Positions 33,601 to 44,624 of a DNA stretch of 64,000 bases are shown piece after piece. The translations under genes and the position numbers were made by a program. A model generated the notes under the pieces. The model searched no databases, was not told where the DNA came from, and worked only from the letters and a program-made list of their open reading frames with translations. The number at the start of each line of letters is the position of its first letter. Positions within the stretch are counted from its first letter, which is position 1. The stretch lies in NCBI GenBank assembly GCA_963575645.1, contig OY754470.1:2542001-2606000 (forward strand). The letters are read 5' to 3'. The stretch is from Xanthostigma xanthostigma (Eukaryota; Arthropoda; Insecta; Raphidioptera; Raphidiidae).

Positions 33601-35243
33601 TTCAAATAATTAAAATTAGTCTGTTTCAAAATTTTTGTCCCAGGTTTACTCACAAACCACTGAACCGATTTTGGTCGGACTTTAGACATTAATGAATAGG
33701 ATTGACTACATTTATAATCACGCCACCACTAAAGAGGGCCGAGTAGTAGCCAAGAAACTAACATTTAGGTCTGGCGTTGGTCAAGCGTTCTTATGAATAT
33801 GCAATGGTTAATTTTACCAATAAAATAGTTCGTCAATACCCAAAAAACTTAGTGATTGTGCAACTTTCTTGTAACAAACCGATAAAAATGTGTTTGAGCT
33901 CTTAACTCGCGAGCTAAGACACGAGTGACAGATTGTATTAAATAACACATTGTCTCTAAGGTTTATCGAGGGTATTCTCTTCTCACAATCAAGAATTGTT
34001 TTGTTTTACAGGTGATGCATTGGGTGCTGAATACGTATCGTTCAATTATTTACTGGAAAACAGTGATTTTGTGATCGTCACGTGTGCTTTATCAGCCGAA
34101 ACGCTCGGGATGTTTAATGACAAGGCTTTCAGCAAAATGAAACGAACATGTGTATTCGTCAATGTCGCCAGGGGCGAGATTGTCGATCAACCAGCACTGA
34201 TAAGAGCGTTGGAAACTGGGCAAATCTGGGCTGCCGGTCTGGACGTTATGTATCCAGAACCTTTGCCTACCGACAGCAAATTATTGTCATTACATAACTG
34301 TGGTAAGTTAGAAAATTTTTAAAACGTGTTTGTTCTCAAAAAGAAAAAAGTTGGTATAGAAAAAAAATATATTAATATGAATTATTTCAGTGGGACTTTG
34401 ATATTGTCAACTGGGGGTATAAAATATATGCATAACATTTCTTTACGTTTCGGGTAGACGCTCATAATCTTAACTGTCGAGCGTCTATAATCTATCTTTA
34501 ATTTTCAAGAGTAGTACAATCAAAATCTGATTTTATTTAGGATATAATTTATCATACTTTTCTAAATACCTAAGCCATGGATGTAAAATATTCTCTAAAG
34601 CAGGATTTCCCAAGGCGCTTCCCTAGGCGGTGTAGAAAGATGGCAAGGAGAGCGCGGAATGCTTTGAATTTTTGAAAAAAAGTCAATTTAACCCGTAGAT
34701 ATAACATCATAAATAATTTATAATAACACATTTATTGATACAGTCGATCTCTGTTTATAAAAAAATAATTTGTCTGACAATACTAGTAATAAAAGAAAAG
34801 TATTCTTCGTTTCGTTAAATATGACTGGAGTTTACTTTGTATAAAGTTGTAATTGACAATGAAATGTTTAAAATAATGTACGTTTGTTTTTTTGTCACGA
34901 AAAAAATTAAAAGGGGGCATGAAAAATGTATTTATTATCCGGGGAGGCTACAAAACCTTGCTCTAAAGATTAGATCAAAATATCAATGTGTGGTTTCTAA
35001 ATCGACTTTTAACACCAAAATCGATTAAGTATCGACTTCACCGCTTAATTTACTTTCGAAGTAGATTTAGCCTACCAGAAAATGAGCACAAGAGTTTATT
35101 GAAACTAACAAAAAGTTGTTTTTTCAGTGTTGATGCCACATAAAGGAAGCTCTACTGTTAAAACCAGACACGATATAGGTATATTAGCTACAAGGAATGT
35201 TTTATTAGCTCTAGAAGGAAAACCTGTGCTTACGCCGGTTTAA
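30606..35243 (+). CDS. GRHPR: Glyoxylate/hydroxypyruvate reductase-like D-2-hydroxyacid dehydrogenase, complete, 6 exons
   Basis: Exons are 30606-30676, 31981-32111, 32299-32488, 33344-33507, 34012-34302 and 35128-35243; the spliced frame is 963 bp, 320 residues plus TAA, close to the 328 of human GRHPR. The family reduces glyoxylate to glycolate and hydroxypyruvate to D-glycerate with NAD(P)H in the cytosol. Visible motifs are SAGVNTIDL (78-86), GLGKIG (155-160, Rossmann glycine loop), YSGR (177-180, where an Arg after the second strand favours NADPH), NVARGE with catalytic Arg239, LDVMYPEP with Glu268, and MPHKGSS with His287. The start ATG is the first in frame and opens MNKPRVLIAHPSPP, the usual family N-terminus. 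It ends LTPV, with no peroxisomal SKL signal. Insects often have several paralogs, so which one is open. All introns are GT-AG. Confidence 0.93.
31158..31761 (+). mobile_element. ACGTGATAACGT element, copy D, inside GRHPR intron 1
   Basis: Full-length copy with the same ends as copies A and B. It carries the longest run of ACGTTC/ACGCG micro-repeats of the family (31233-31282). It makes up almost half of the 1304-bp intron. The rest of the intron is AT-rich and featureless. Confidence 0.8.
31981..32111 (+). CDS. GRHPR: GRHPR exon 2
   Basis: Residues 24-67, CEVIRCSPYPGPTMKEIYEK... to ...KLLDLA, part of the substrate-binding domain. Acceptor TTTAAACAG, donor CAG|GTATGC. Confidence 0.92.
32299..32488 (+). 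CDS. GRHPR: GRHPR exon 3
   Basis: Residues 68-130, GPKLKTICTLSAGVNTIDLG... to ...RHHIE. It includes the SAGVN substrate loop and RGIIVTN, then the helix NMAVMLALAASRR. Acceptor TTCTTGTAG, donor AACA|GTAAGT. Confidence 0.93.
32489..33343 (+). other. GRHPR intron 3, no feature
   Basis: An 855-bp AT-rich intron. No exon-like open frame, repeat terminus or RNA fold was recognised. Confidence 0.6.
33344..33507 (+). CDS. GRHPR: GRHPR exon 4
   Basis: Residues 131-185, QGSWIFNAEWMTGLDLEGST... to ...GRNPKKE, with the GLGKIG nucleotide-binding loop. The acceptor TTCTATTCGTAG restores frame from exon 3. An upstream AG at about 33310 would bring an in-frame TGA, so it was not chosen. Donor GAAG|GTGACT. 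Confidence 0.88.
34012..34302 (+). CDS. GRHPR: GRHPR exon 5
   Basis: Residues 186-282, GDALGAEYVSFNYLLENSDF... to ...LSLHNC. It carries catalytic Arg239 (NVARGEIVD) and Glu268 (LDVMYPEPLP). Acceptor TTTTACAG, donor TGTG|GTAAGT. Confidence 0.94.
34303..35127 (+). other. GRHPR intron 5 with a probable transposon fragment
   Basis: An 825-bp intron. From about 34600 it contains TCTAAAGCAGGATTTCCCAA and AGGCGCTTCCCTAGG, and at about 34965 CTTGCTCTAAAG, which together look like a decayed DNA-transposon fragment. No coding potential. Confidence 0.4.
35128..35243 (+). CDS. GRHPR: GRHPR exon 6 with stop codon
   Basis: Residues 283-320, VLMPHKGSSTVKTRHDIGIL... to ...KPVLTPV, then TAA. His287 is the catalytic base. 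The next residue is Lys where Ile or Leu is usual in the family. Acceptor TTTTTTCAG. A possible ATTAAA polyadenylation signal lies about 20 bp past the stop. Confidence 0.93.
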
Positions 35244-37727
35244 TTACTATTAATTAGTTGCAATTAAAACTTTTTAATTAAGATATCTCTTAAATGATAT
35301 TCTTGACAAGTACCTACTAGAAGAAATTGATAAAAAAAACAACAATAAGTATCAGTACTCTTAACAGATGTGTAAACATTCAGTGATATCTACATATCAC
35401 CTAACAAAAAATGGATTCATCAAGGAGAGCTATTTATAAAGGTGACGTCACAGCTTTGGGTCAATTTCGAGACACCATTACCGGGACATCTCACGTTTGT
35501 AATTTTTTCTAAGCAGGAGCCCTTGACGCGACGTTTACACATCAAACTTAAAAACCACAGTATTTTATTTTTTTTTAACTGAAACTAAGACAAATTGAAT
35601 CAGACAAAAAGTGACTTCAACCGGTAGTTGAGAGGAAAGATTAGGAAAATCGTTTCTACTCTCTCTTTCAAAGCGTCATACGTACTCTACACGCATTGCG
35701 TACTGTGTTGTCCGCGTAGCATTTTTATAGCCATGGTAACAAATTTGAAATTCTGAAATAATAAAATCGTCAACAAATACTAGAAGTTAAGAAGTTTCAC
35801 TTCTAACGCGCGAGAGTCTCACGCATACTTTTTTTTAAATAAATAACGTGCTCAGCAACGTATATTATACATAATAAGACTTCAGTATTAAACATATGTT
35901 AATTAAATTCTTATTTATATAAAAAATAAATAATTTTAAGATAATCATAAAAGGTATTCATTTATTGACCCAAACTTTAGATTAAATACCGTGCACTAGT
36001 GTGTGTACAATTTATGTAATATATTCAGTCGTGAATGCATATAATAAATAGAAAAACTTTAAACCTGATGAAAATAAATCTCTGGCTTTTCTAGTTGCAA
36101 GCGAAACTTTGAGTTATTTCGACTGTACTAAGGGTTATTTTCTTACATATATCGTGTTCGCAAAAATCAAATTCATATGAAATATCATGTTATTAATTAA
36201 TGCCTAACTTATTTTATTACTAAAGTTTAATATTTCAGCATAATTCTACATGCTTTATTAATTTTTCCATATTAATAAACATTTTTCATTAGCTGTCTGA
36301 TTTTCCAAAGCAGAAAAAAACGGTTTAAAATTGTTCAATTAGAGTTATTATGTGATATGAAGTCTCAGATAAACATTATTACGTCTTTGTTTGAAGTAAT
36401 AAAGCTAACTTAATTAATAAGCCAAAATTCCGGTCGGAACACCCGGCAAACTGCTTTGAAGGGGTGAGTTACGGGAAGCAGCCTGTCGAAGTGTTCCGCC
36501 TGGAATTTTGTTCTGCCTTTTCCAATAAGGAGTATTTTAAAAAAATGTGAAAAATACAGGTTTGCCAAAATGAGTGGACGTTTTCAACACTACTAATGAA
36601 TATTTAGGGGTTGATTTCCCTTAAAAACAACTGGACTTGGTGACGCAAAACGTTATTTTCGTTGTTTGCACTGATTAAACTACATTATGAAGTATGTCAC
36701 CTCTAAATCACCTTCCAAAAAGTTTAGTAGCTTTTGGACTATAACAGTGTATCAAATTGGATCCCGAAAATACCTCGTTCACCAACTTAAGTGACAAATT
36801 AACCACAAAAATTGCGATATAACTTTTAAATAAAGCTTTATAGTGCTTAAAAAAATAAAATAATAATTGGTTATAGCTGTGTTTCTATTTGTAGAAACAC
36901 CTGGTATTTTTGTATATATTTATAAAAACAACGATTTGAATAAAATTCAGTTTTATAAGCACAAGATATATTTGTTGTCGTCTGATAAAATATTGTAAGT
37001 TTATTTTAATTTTCTAACATTTATTACCATATCATATACTTACGTCATACTCTTTCAAAGTTTTCTTTTAAATGAAATTCATTATTATTTTCGATCATTT
37101 GTTTTTTTAGCGTTCATATTTTCATCCCAGTTGACTAAAAAAACCGACGTTAAACGGAAATGAAATTTGTGACATTTCGTCGAGTCTAGAATTGTTTTTT
37201 TCTCTTCTTACCAAGTTTTATTTAAAAAAATAGAGTTATTTAAAATGCGTTTAATAAAAAAGAAAATCAAATTACTTTTCGTACTTTATTAAAGTTTCAC
37301 AAAAAAATGTAGTTTCAAGAAACAATTCTGATTTTATCAAATTCTCATCTCCCTGTCAAACTTTCCTACTTCCTGGAAATTAAATAAAGAGTTTCGCAGT
37401 ATTTAATTTTATACGAAAACTAAATTTCAAACTCGCGGTTTTATCAAAGTTCGCTCTGCCGTAATATAACATTCTAAATTGTAAAATTATTGTGGTAGCA
37501 CAAGGGATTCGAACACAACGCTTGAAATTCTTTAATAAATTATTAGTAATCTTGTACAATGCGAAATAATATACATACATAAAACACAAGTATAATATTA
37601 AATTCACTACAGGTTGACTCCATGAATAATATTTACATAATTTACTTGATTTCATTATATGTAGATATCTATACAGGACAAAAGTTTACGATATACTTGG
37701 AGCTACTGATCTATAATATTAATTTTA
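35244..37727. other. GRHPR 3' flank, no gene recognised
   Basis: AT-rich sequence that starts with the GRHPR 3' UTR of unknown length. Apart from the MITE at 36422-36510 nothing is recognisable. Confidence 0.55.
36422..36510. mobile_element. Short MITE, about 20-bp terminal inverted repeats
   Basis: CCAAAATTCCGGTCGGAACA at the left mirrors GTGTTCCGCCTGGAATTTTG at the right, with two mismatches. At 89 bp it is among the smallest such elements in the window. Confidence 0.6.
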
Positions 37728-38040
37728 AGGCTGGTTTTGCCGGTAGATTCCTTGCTAAATTCAACTGCCATTTTTCACGCATTGGTTTTCGTGATGGCTT
37801 TTATGTGTTCGCTTCACACGGTGCATGCATTTTATAGATGGGTTTGGTGCGCGCGCAGTGATAGAACGTTAACAAAAGTGGACGTTTATTGTCTCTGAAC
37901 AGAACGCACACTACGGCGCAGTGTTTGTTTGCGGGCGTTTGTCCATGTCGCCCACGTGACAAGATACTGTTTCCTGATTGGTTTTTGCTAAAAACAATCA
38001 GACAAACAAGCAAGAAAAATAGTCCCGGTTAAAAGCTTAA
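37728..38040 (+). mobile_element. GAGGCTGGTTTTGCCGCTA family, copy 3
   Basis: Contains GGCTGGTTTTGCCGGTAG, TCGCTTCACACGGTGCATGC, ATAGATGGGTTTGGTGCGCG and the GGGCGTTTGTCC...CGCCCACGTGACAAGA block seen at 17448-17700. The short open frames over it on both strands are not genes. Confidence 0.65.
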
Positions 38041-38360
38041 AAGCTTTGAGTACGAAACCCTAACAAAAAAGTTTTGACGCGGTTTACGATATAAATAGGT
38101 GAGAGAATCCTCTTTAAATATTTTTGAAACAAGCTTTATATGGATATGCATATTTGATGTAGCAAAGTTGTGAATTAAGGACATAGTTTAACAACGTAGT
38201 TATAATTACAACGCACCTAGCTAAAATACACGTTGAACAATTTATATTATGAATACTTAGAACAGAGTTAGGGCAGAAATTAGAGTTGCTAATTTATGGT
38301 TATTGATTAAAACTCTACATTCTGTTCTATACTTGTTGTTCCTAAACAACCCACTTTAAC

Positions 38361-39100
38361 CTATACTAATATGTAAAGCTGCAGAGTTTGTTTGTTTGTT
38401 TGGTTGAACATGCTAATCTCAGAAACTACTGGTTCGAATTGAAAAACATTTTTTTTTTTTTTGGATAGCCCATTTATCGAGGAAGGCTAAAGGCTATATA
38501 AATATCACGCTACGACCAATTGGAGCGGAACATCAATGAAAAATGTTGCAAGATGTATCTCAAAATTAGTTCGTCCGACAAATATTATCAGGTGAAATGC
38601 CTTAACTAAGTATTGCAATATTAGCGCGTTACGTTCACAAGCCCGGATAGCTCAGTCGGTAGAGCGTAAGACTTTTAATGTCGGGGTCTTGTGTTCAAGC
38701 CCTACGTCGGCGAATATATTTTTATTTTTTTTATTTTCTACATTGCTTTCTTTTAAGGCTTATATTTCAATTGTTTAAAATTTTATTACTACTAATTAAA
38801 ATTAAATAAATCTAATTAATAGATCATTTGAAAACTGTTACAACTATAGATACCTATATAAAAATAATTTCCCTACAGTGTTTTCAATTAAATATTTATT
38901 ATATTAAAAGAAATTTATTACTTAAAAAAAGTATAAATACTGATTTTTAACGACAAAAACTTTTGAACGGTAACTCCGATCATTATATGAAGTTTGGACA
39001 GAATATTAATCTCGGTAAACTAAGATGAATGTGTGTACTCATGTCCCTTCCTTCCCCATTCGTTCTTTTGCACTCGGGTGAAACCGGGCGGGACCGCTAG
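38361..39100 (+). mobile_element. Helitron-like non-autonomous element carrying a tRNA-Lys relic
   Basis: Begins CTATACTAATATGTAAAGCT then GCAGAGTTTGTTTGTTTGTT and ends CGGGTGAAACCGGGCGGGAC then CGCTAG. Blocks such as GATAGCCCATTTATCGAGGA are ones I remember from a very common lepidopteran repeat. A CTAG end fits Helitron CTRR, but no rolling-circle gene is present. The tRNA-like segment at 38641-38712 lies inside it. Confidence 0.5.
38641..38712 (+). pseudogene. tRNA-Lys(TTT) pseudogene
   Basis: 72 nt starting GCCCGGATAGCTCAGTCGGT, with TTT in the anticodon position (38674-38676) and GTGTTCAAGCC as B box. The first half is nearly canonical tRNA-Lys, but the 3' acceptor strand, the T stem and part of the anticodon stem do not pair. 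It is probably a pseudogene or SINE head. Confidence 0.6.
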
Positions 39101-39403
39101 TTAAAAATATACGAGACGGTGCTACAAGTCTCACATGTCTCATAAAAAGGCGGTTACACACTAGTCATTAAATAGATCATAAAAGAATATTCTAGTTTGA
39201 CACCTCTTTATCAAAAGCGATAATCTATATCACAAACCGTAATTTTGCCCAAACGTATAAAGAAATAAAGCAGCTGGCAACAACTAGTAATAAATAAAAA
39301 AGAAAACTAATATAAAAAATACAAATCAAATACGGCTATTTCGCGTGTAGTACGTTTAAAAACCTAATAAAGAATAAGTCTGTATTATGAGGTATACAAT
39401 TAC

Positions 39404-39635
39404 CTTCATAAACGTGTGGCCAAAATGGCTCATAATATACGTAAAACGCGTACCGTGTTGGTGGTGCCATTAATTTAGTGGAGTTGACACCCCTGGGTGT
39501 AGTTACGGGTACCGGCGAGTGTCGTAGCATTCCGACCCTATGTTTGGAACGCGGACGACGCACTCCTTCCATCGGAGACGTGCTTTGTGTCACTTCTTTA
39601 AGGCTTAATATAAGAAAGAATGGCCAAACATAACA
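39404..39635 (-). CDS. Candidate exon of an unidentified minus-strand gene
   Basis: A GC-richer open frame of 77 codons between an acceptor (GTTCTCATAG) and a donor (GAAG|GTAATT). It would encode CYVWPFFLILSLKEVTQSTS... to ...YYEPFWPHVYE: a hydrophobic stretch, then a basic region (RRPRSKHR) and a Pro- and Tyr-rich end, as in a secreted peptide or cuticle-type protein. A TATAAAA motif on the same strand lies at 40390-40396. No family was recognised, no start codon or downstream exon was found, and an alternative acceptor exists at 39604. Could be chance. Confidence 0.25.
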
Positions 39636-39899
39636 CTATGAGAACGACCTGTGCTGGATAATAATGTTCGAGTAATGTTACATTATAACTGCATTGTCTA
39701 CAGGCTGGTTCACATTTAATCTCGATAACTTCATAAACTGATACCTAACAAAACATTACATTTTAACAGTAGTACGCGATTATAAGTTCTAGGGCAAAGT
39801 GCATCACGTTATACATCTAAAGGGGCCTTATATATATGAGATGGCATACGACCACGGTTATCCTCAGATGAGAATATTTTCTTGTTTCGATACTTTTCA

Positions 39900-40185
39900 G
39901 TAGTCGGGTTTTAGTTTTTGAACTTATTTTTTATTTACATTATTTTTTTTGAATTTATTTTTTGTTTTCAATTTGCTCCCCTCTGGGACAAAAATTCAAA
40001 AATAAATGTAGCCTATGTTATCCGGGCCATAATAACGAATCGATTGACACCTTATTTATCAAAATTGGATGAATAGTTTAGGCGCTACGGTGGAACACCC
40101 GTAAATACAAACATACATACATACATAGAGACTGCTAAACTCATAACCCTTCCTTTTGGCTTCGCCGTAGTCGGGTAAAAAATAA
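39900..40185 (+). mobile_element. 3' end of a lepidopteran retroelement
   Basis: Contains AAATGTAGCCTATGTTATCC, AAAATTGGATGAATAGTTTA and (CATA)n at 40110-40122, and ends GGCTTCGCCGTAGTCGGGTA. This order is typical of abundant LINE or SINE tails as I recall them in moths. Confidence 0.5.
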
Positions 40186-42882
40186 CGCTTATTTAATCAT
40201 ACGTCCGCAACCGCACAGTTTCTGAGATACAGGTTGTTGAAATTCAAAATAGAGAAAGTTCCGTCATTGTCAAACTTGACTTTTTCTGTAATCTGTAAAT
40301 ACTTATTCTATATTTTTTATCAAAGGCAAAAGCAGACTTGAGCCCTTGACTACTAATTAAGAATCGACTCTGATACGGGCGCTGACCACTTTTATAGTCG
40401 TATCGAAACCACGAATGAGTAAAGAGACACCACGATTGATAACGTATTCCTCGAGGTTCGTCTGCATTTCCCAGGGAAAGCACTCTGAAGAGTGCTCTTG
40501 TCTTCTAAGTAGTTTGCGTTGGTGTGTGTCGAGTGCATCGAATATTTTTTAAGAATCGATTCTAAATTCAATACGCTCAACAACATGCGTCATAAATGTC
40601 TTATTTTTTTCTTTGAGTTATCCTATTAGCTGCAGTACTCAAGAAACTTTCAAAGTAGAATTTACGTGTATTATTTTGAGAGAATGACGAAGGGACAGCC
40701 TGTAATCAGATATATCCGTGTGAACAGGCGCTACAATATTTCTTCATGAAATTCATTCTCATAATGCGAAACGAAAATAGCGCACACAGTAGAAGTGGTC
40801 GTATTTTCATTTTTTCCGGCAGTAAATTTTTGACACTCCTGTCAGCTAAAAATGAATAAATGTTTATTTAATGTTATATTAAGCAAAATAAAGCTGTGTT
40901 TGTATTTACTGAATCTATTTACTTTCTCTAATTGAATTTTATATTCCGGTTGGAAAAAAGTATACAAAATTATTAATTACCTAACTGCTTTCAATTTAAC
41001 ACATTCCACTGACTTCAAATTGCTTATTTTTAGGCTTTGGCAAAAAAGGAAATTTGCGCAATGAAATTACAAAAAAAACTTTCCATACGTCAAACTGGGG
41101 TTGAAAATTTTTATTTTTGCGAACCCCATTGCATGGGGTATCGTTGGGCACGCCTTTAAAGACTTATTAGATGACTTTTTAGGTGAATATTTCCCGAGAA
41201 ATAAGCTTTTAAAATCGCGAATAATGTGCCCCCCCTCTTTGACTTTGCAACCATGTGATTAAAAAATGTAAAAAAATAAATCAAATATACTTTCATTGAT
41301 TTTGAAAACTTTTTTGATCGATTTTTTCCAAGGTCGAATAATGTACATGGAAGCACCAAATCCATTCAATTAAAATTGATTTGAACATCTCAAGCGAAAT
41401 ATGAGAATTTCGTATATTATTTGTATGTGTCAAAATTGTTTTTTTTACAGATTAGCATTAAAACTGTATAAACACGATTTTAGCTATCAAATTGTGACCT
41501 TGTATAATAATGTTCTCGGTTTTAGAAAACAAACCGACAGGAGTAAAGCCTGCAAGTTGTAATTAAATTGAAAAGGGAGTAAGACAAAGTTCCGGCGCAA
41601 ATATATAGGTGTAATATGCATGAGTAATTATATAAACGTAAATATTCGCTCACTTTCTTGTTCAAATACGCCAATTATAATTAAATTCTGTTGAATTTTA
41701 ATAAACTTCCGATTGTTATAGGCCAGAATTATGAAAGTATAATCATCTCATATGTAAGAGAATTTTCAATTCAATTCAATTCTTTAGTCATTCAACAGTC
41801 TATAGAAAATTCGTCAAATTAAAGTACAGAAATAATTGATAATACATAAGCAGTCTTATTTTTTTAAATTAAATTTTAAAATGTCATTTCATTTTCTTAT
41901 AGCTGAATAATGAGGGCTGATTTCAAATATTAACAATGTATAAAGCGATTCCGTGGTTTAAAATGCCGTATTTATTAAAGTTAAACATTTATTAAACATT
42001 CGTATTTTACTTAAAAATAACCCTCGTAAATCCATAACTCGAAATGCAAAAACACGTTATGTGGAAATTGTTTGCCTTTCTACTCGACTACGGCGAAGTT
42101 AAAAGAGGGTAATGTGTTTCACGAGTCTCTAATATGTGATTACTCTTAAAAGGGTGGACTGACTTTTTTAAGTAAGTGGATCGAATTGAAAATTATTAGA
42201 GCTTTTAACTATTATTATATGAATATAATTTTTCACCGAAATACGAATTGTGTTGATTTATCCGTGCTAATTAAATATTTAAAATCATATCTGATTATTT
42301 ATTCTGTGATTGTAAATAATTTTCAAATCTCGTAATTTAGTAAATGGAAATTATTGTTGTGTAACATTTACTGACCCCAGGCAAAACTCGAAACTCTATA
42401 TGACTTAGTTTTGAAAAATAGTATTATAGCGAGCTTGAAAATATCTAACAACCGTTGTACGTATATGAAATTTTAGTGTAGGCACTTACACTATTGGCGC
42501 CGGTCGGTTGCGGGACCTAGGGGACGGACCAAAATTTGTCGACGTTTCATAAACATCTTTGTACAATTTTTGGAAAAGTATGTTTATATATGTGTGCGGG
42601 CTATAACTTTCGAAGGAGTTGATTGATTTTAACGAAATTTGGACCACATGTTGAAATCCATCGCTGCACGAAGCCTATTTAAAATGGGCCCAATCGGGCC
42701 ACTTTAAGGGTGGGTTTTAGCGGTTGAAAAATATTTTTGGGTCCAAAAATACCGAAAAAATTCTCCAAATCGTTTCAAAATTGAAATTTGACCTATTAGT
42801 AACGATAAAAATGTGCTGCCAAAATTTTATTAAAATCGGCTCGACAGGACTGGACTTAAAATTTTTTTGAAAACAGTTTGTA
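40186..42882. other. No gene recognised
   Basis: AT-rich spacer. A TATAAAA motif (minus, 40390-40396) is followed 25 bp later by an initiator-like TCAGAGT. Otherwise only low-complexity sequence and undefined repeat-like stretches (42560-42860) are seen. Confidence 0.5.
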
Positions 42883-42990
42883 AATAAATAAAATTATCGA
42901 CCAATTTTTCAGACAATATATTAACAAAAAAATATATATATTTTTTTGTTAATATATGGTCTGAAAAATTGATCGATAATTTTATTTATT
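42883..42990. repeat. 108-bp imperfect palindrome
   Basis: AATAAATAAAATTATCGACC at the left mirrors the right end GATCGATAATTTTATTTATT, and the centre is ATATATAT flanked by AACAAAAAAA and TTTTTTTGTT. Part of the right arm and its flank (AAGAGTTCTAATCAGACGTT) recurs at 44497-44535. Confidence 0.75.
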
Positions 42991-44378
42991 GAAGAGTTCT
43001 AATCAGACGTTAATCAAAGATTTGAATCAGTTTGTAAATATCATGGATTTATTTAGTGAAGGGTGAATTGAACTTGGTAAATTGATAGTAATATTGAAAT
43101 TAAGAAAAAAAAAATATTTTAAGGGATGTATTAAGGGGTTAAAATATTAAATTTATTCATCTGCCTTCTAAAGTATGTATTAAAATATTGTTTCCTTACA
43201 TTTTTAGACGCAATGATAACGCTGTAAGCTAAATAAGATAGTTTAAAAAAATCCGACGTTAAGGATTATTGCGTTTTTAATCTCATCCCGACTTTTCTGA
43301 TGAACTTTATTTCATTTCTATTCTATACACGATTCTTTGATATTCTGTTATCGAGCGTCTATTATTTATATATACAAAAACGTTAAGAGGTAGTTAATTA
43401 ATTAAAAAAATTTTTAAACTGATTTATGTCGACTAACACTGTATAAGAAACTACTTGAATTATATATTGTTGTTCATCAAACAAAATTCCCGCCAAGATT
43501 TATTTTTAATATCAATTAAAAATTTTAATTACAGAAATTAATAAACTCCTGAATAATCGAATGCATTAAGGGAGGTGTGAACTAATTCATAAGTTTTAAT
43601 TACAAACGTAATTAAGCACGAGTCTGTGTTTTTAAGCTTATAATTACAAATTTTACCGTTATACAGTACCGTTGATTTTATAGTTTTATAAAGCACCACC
43701 GCCACAATACGTTACGAAAAGTGTGTCTTAAAAACCAAAAATTCTATAATGATTAACTTTTTGTAACACATCGCACGTTTAAACCAGATAAATATTCCAT
43801 TTATACTATTTTTAATTTTGTATGACTTTATTGATTGATTTCTCGATTATATTAAGTCTATCAGAATTTATTATTTTTGTAACACACTTCAAGTTAATTT
43901 ATACACTTCCTCAACAAAAAAAAAATAGCCCAGAGCTTCGAGGATATGTGATATGAATTATATTAGGCAAACAAAAAAAATGCGCTTAAAACACGAATAA
44001 AAGAACGCCAAAACAATCATAAATTACTCCCTGATAAGCATAATGTCGTAACTAAGCAGAAGAAGAATATGACCATAAAATTTATTGGGATAGTATTAAA
44101 ATTTTGGATAATGAATCAAATTATTATTTCGGAAATGTTATATACCTATATAAAATCTAATAAAAATTCTTTAAATGCTCAATTAGATACGGAAAATTTA
44201 AGTAATATTTATGATATTATTTTGAAATAATATTTTGTTTTTTAATGTATTTTTTCTTTCTTTTTAGGTACTTTGATATCCATGACTACTTGTTAAAAAA
44301 TTGGTTGTTATTAACTTCTGCGCTTTATTATAAAATAAGTAGATTTTACTAATTATTTTTTTACATTTTTAGATGTTT

Positions 44379-44410
44379 CTGAAGAAGATCTAAACCCAGA
44401 TCGAAACGTC
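44379..44410 (+). ncRNA. Hammerhead-ribozyme-like core, copy 2
   Basis: CTGAAGA (44379-44385, fits CUGANGA), an extra A, a perfect 5-bp stem GATCT/AGATC around AAACCC, then GAAAC (44403-44407) and GTC (44408-44410). The order matches a hammerhead catalytic core with minimal stem III. The flanks do not form a clear stem I. The arrangement ...CGAAACGTC is one I recall from ends of Penelope-like elements. Confidence 0.35.
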
Positions 44411-44444
44411 ATAATATATTGTTTTATTGATTTATAATATTTTA

Positions 44445-44545
44445 TTTTTGTCAATATATTGTCTGAAAAAAATTGGTCGACAATTTTATTTATTTGAAGA
44501 GTTCTATTCAGACGTTAATCAAAGATTTGGATATTTCATTTTTGC
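44445..44545 (+). repeat. Copy of the 42883-43030 flank repeat
   Basis: TTGTCTGAAAAAAATTGG, ACAATTTTATTTATT and AGACGTTAATCAAAGATTTG follow in the same order as at 42960-43025. It lies 35 bp after the hammerhead-like core, so both may belong to one element. Confidence 0.55.
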
Positions 44546-44624
44546 TATTTTTAATTTTGTATAACATTATTTACTAATATATTACACCTAAATTTATAAT
44601 TATTAATACGTCGTTTATACTGTT

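Noticed and set aside
38641..38712. Functional tRNA-Lys gene
   Set aside because: The acceptor, anticodon and T stems have several mismatches, so it is listed as a pseudogene.
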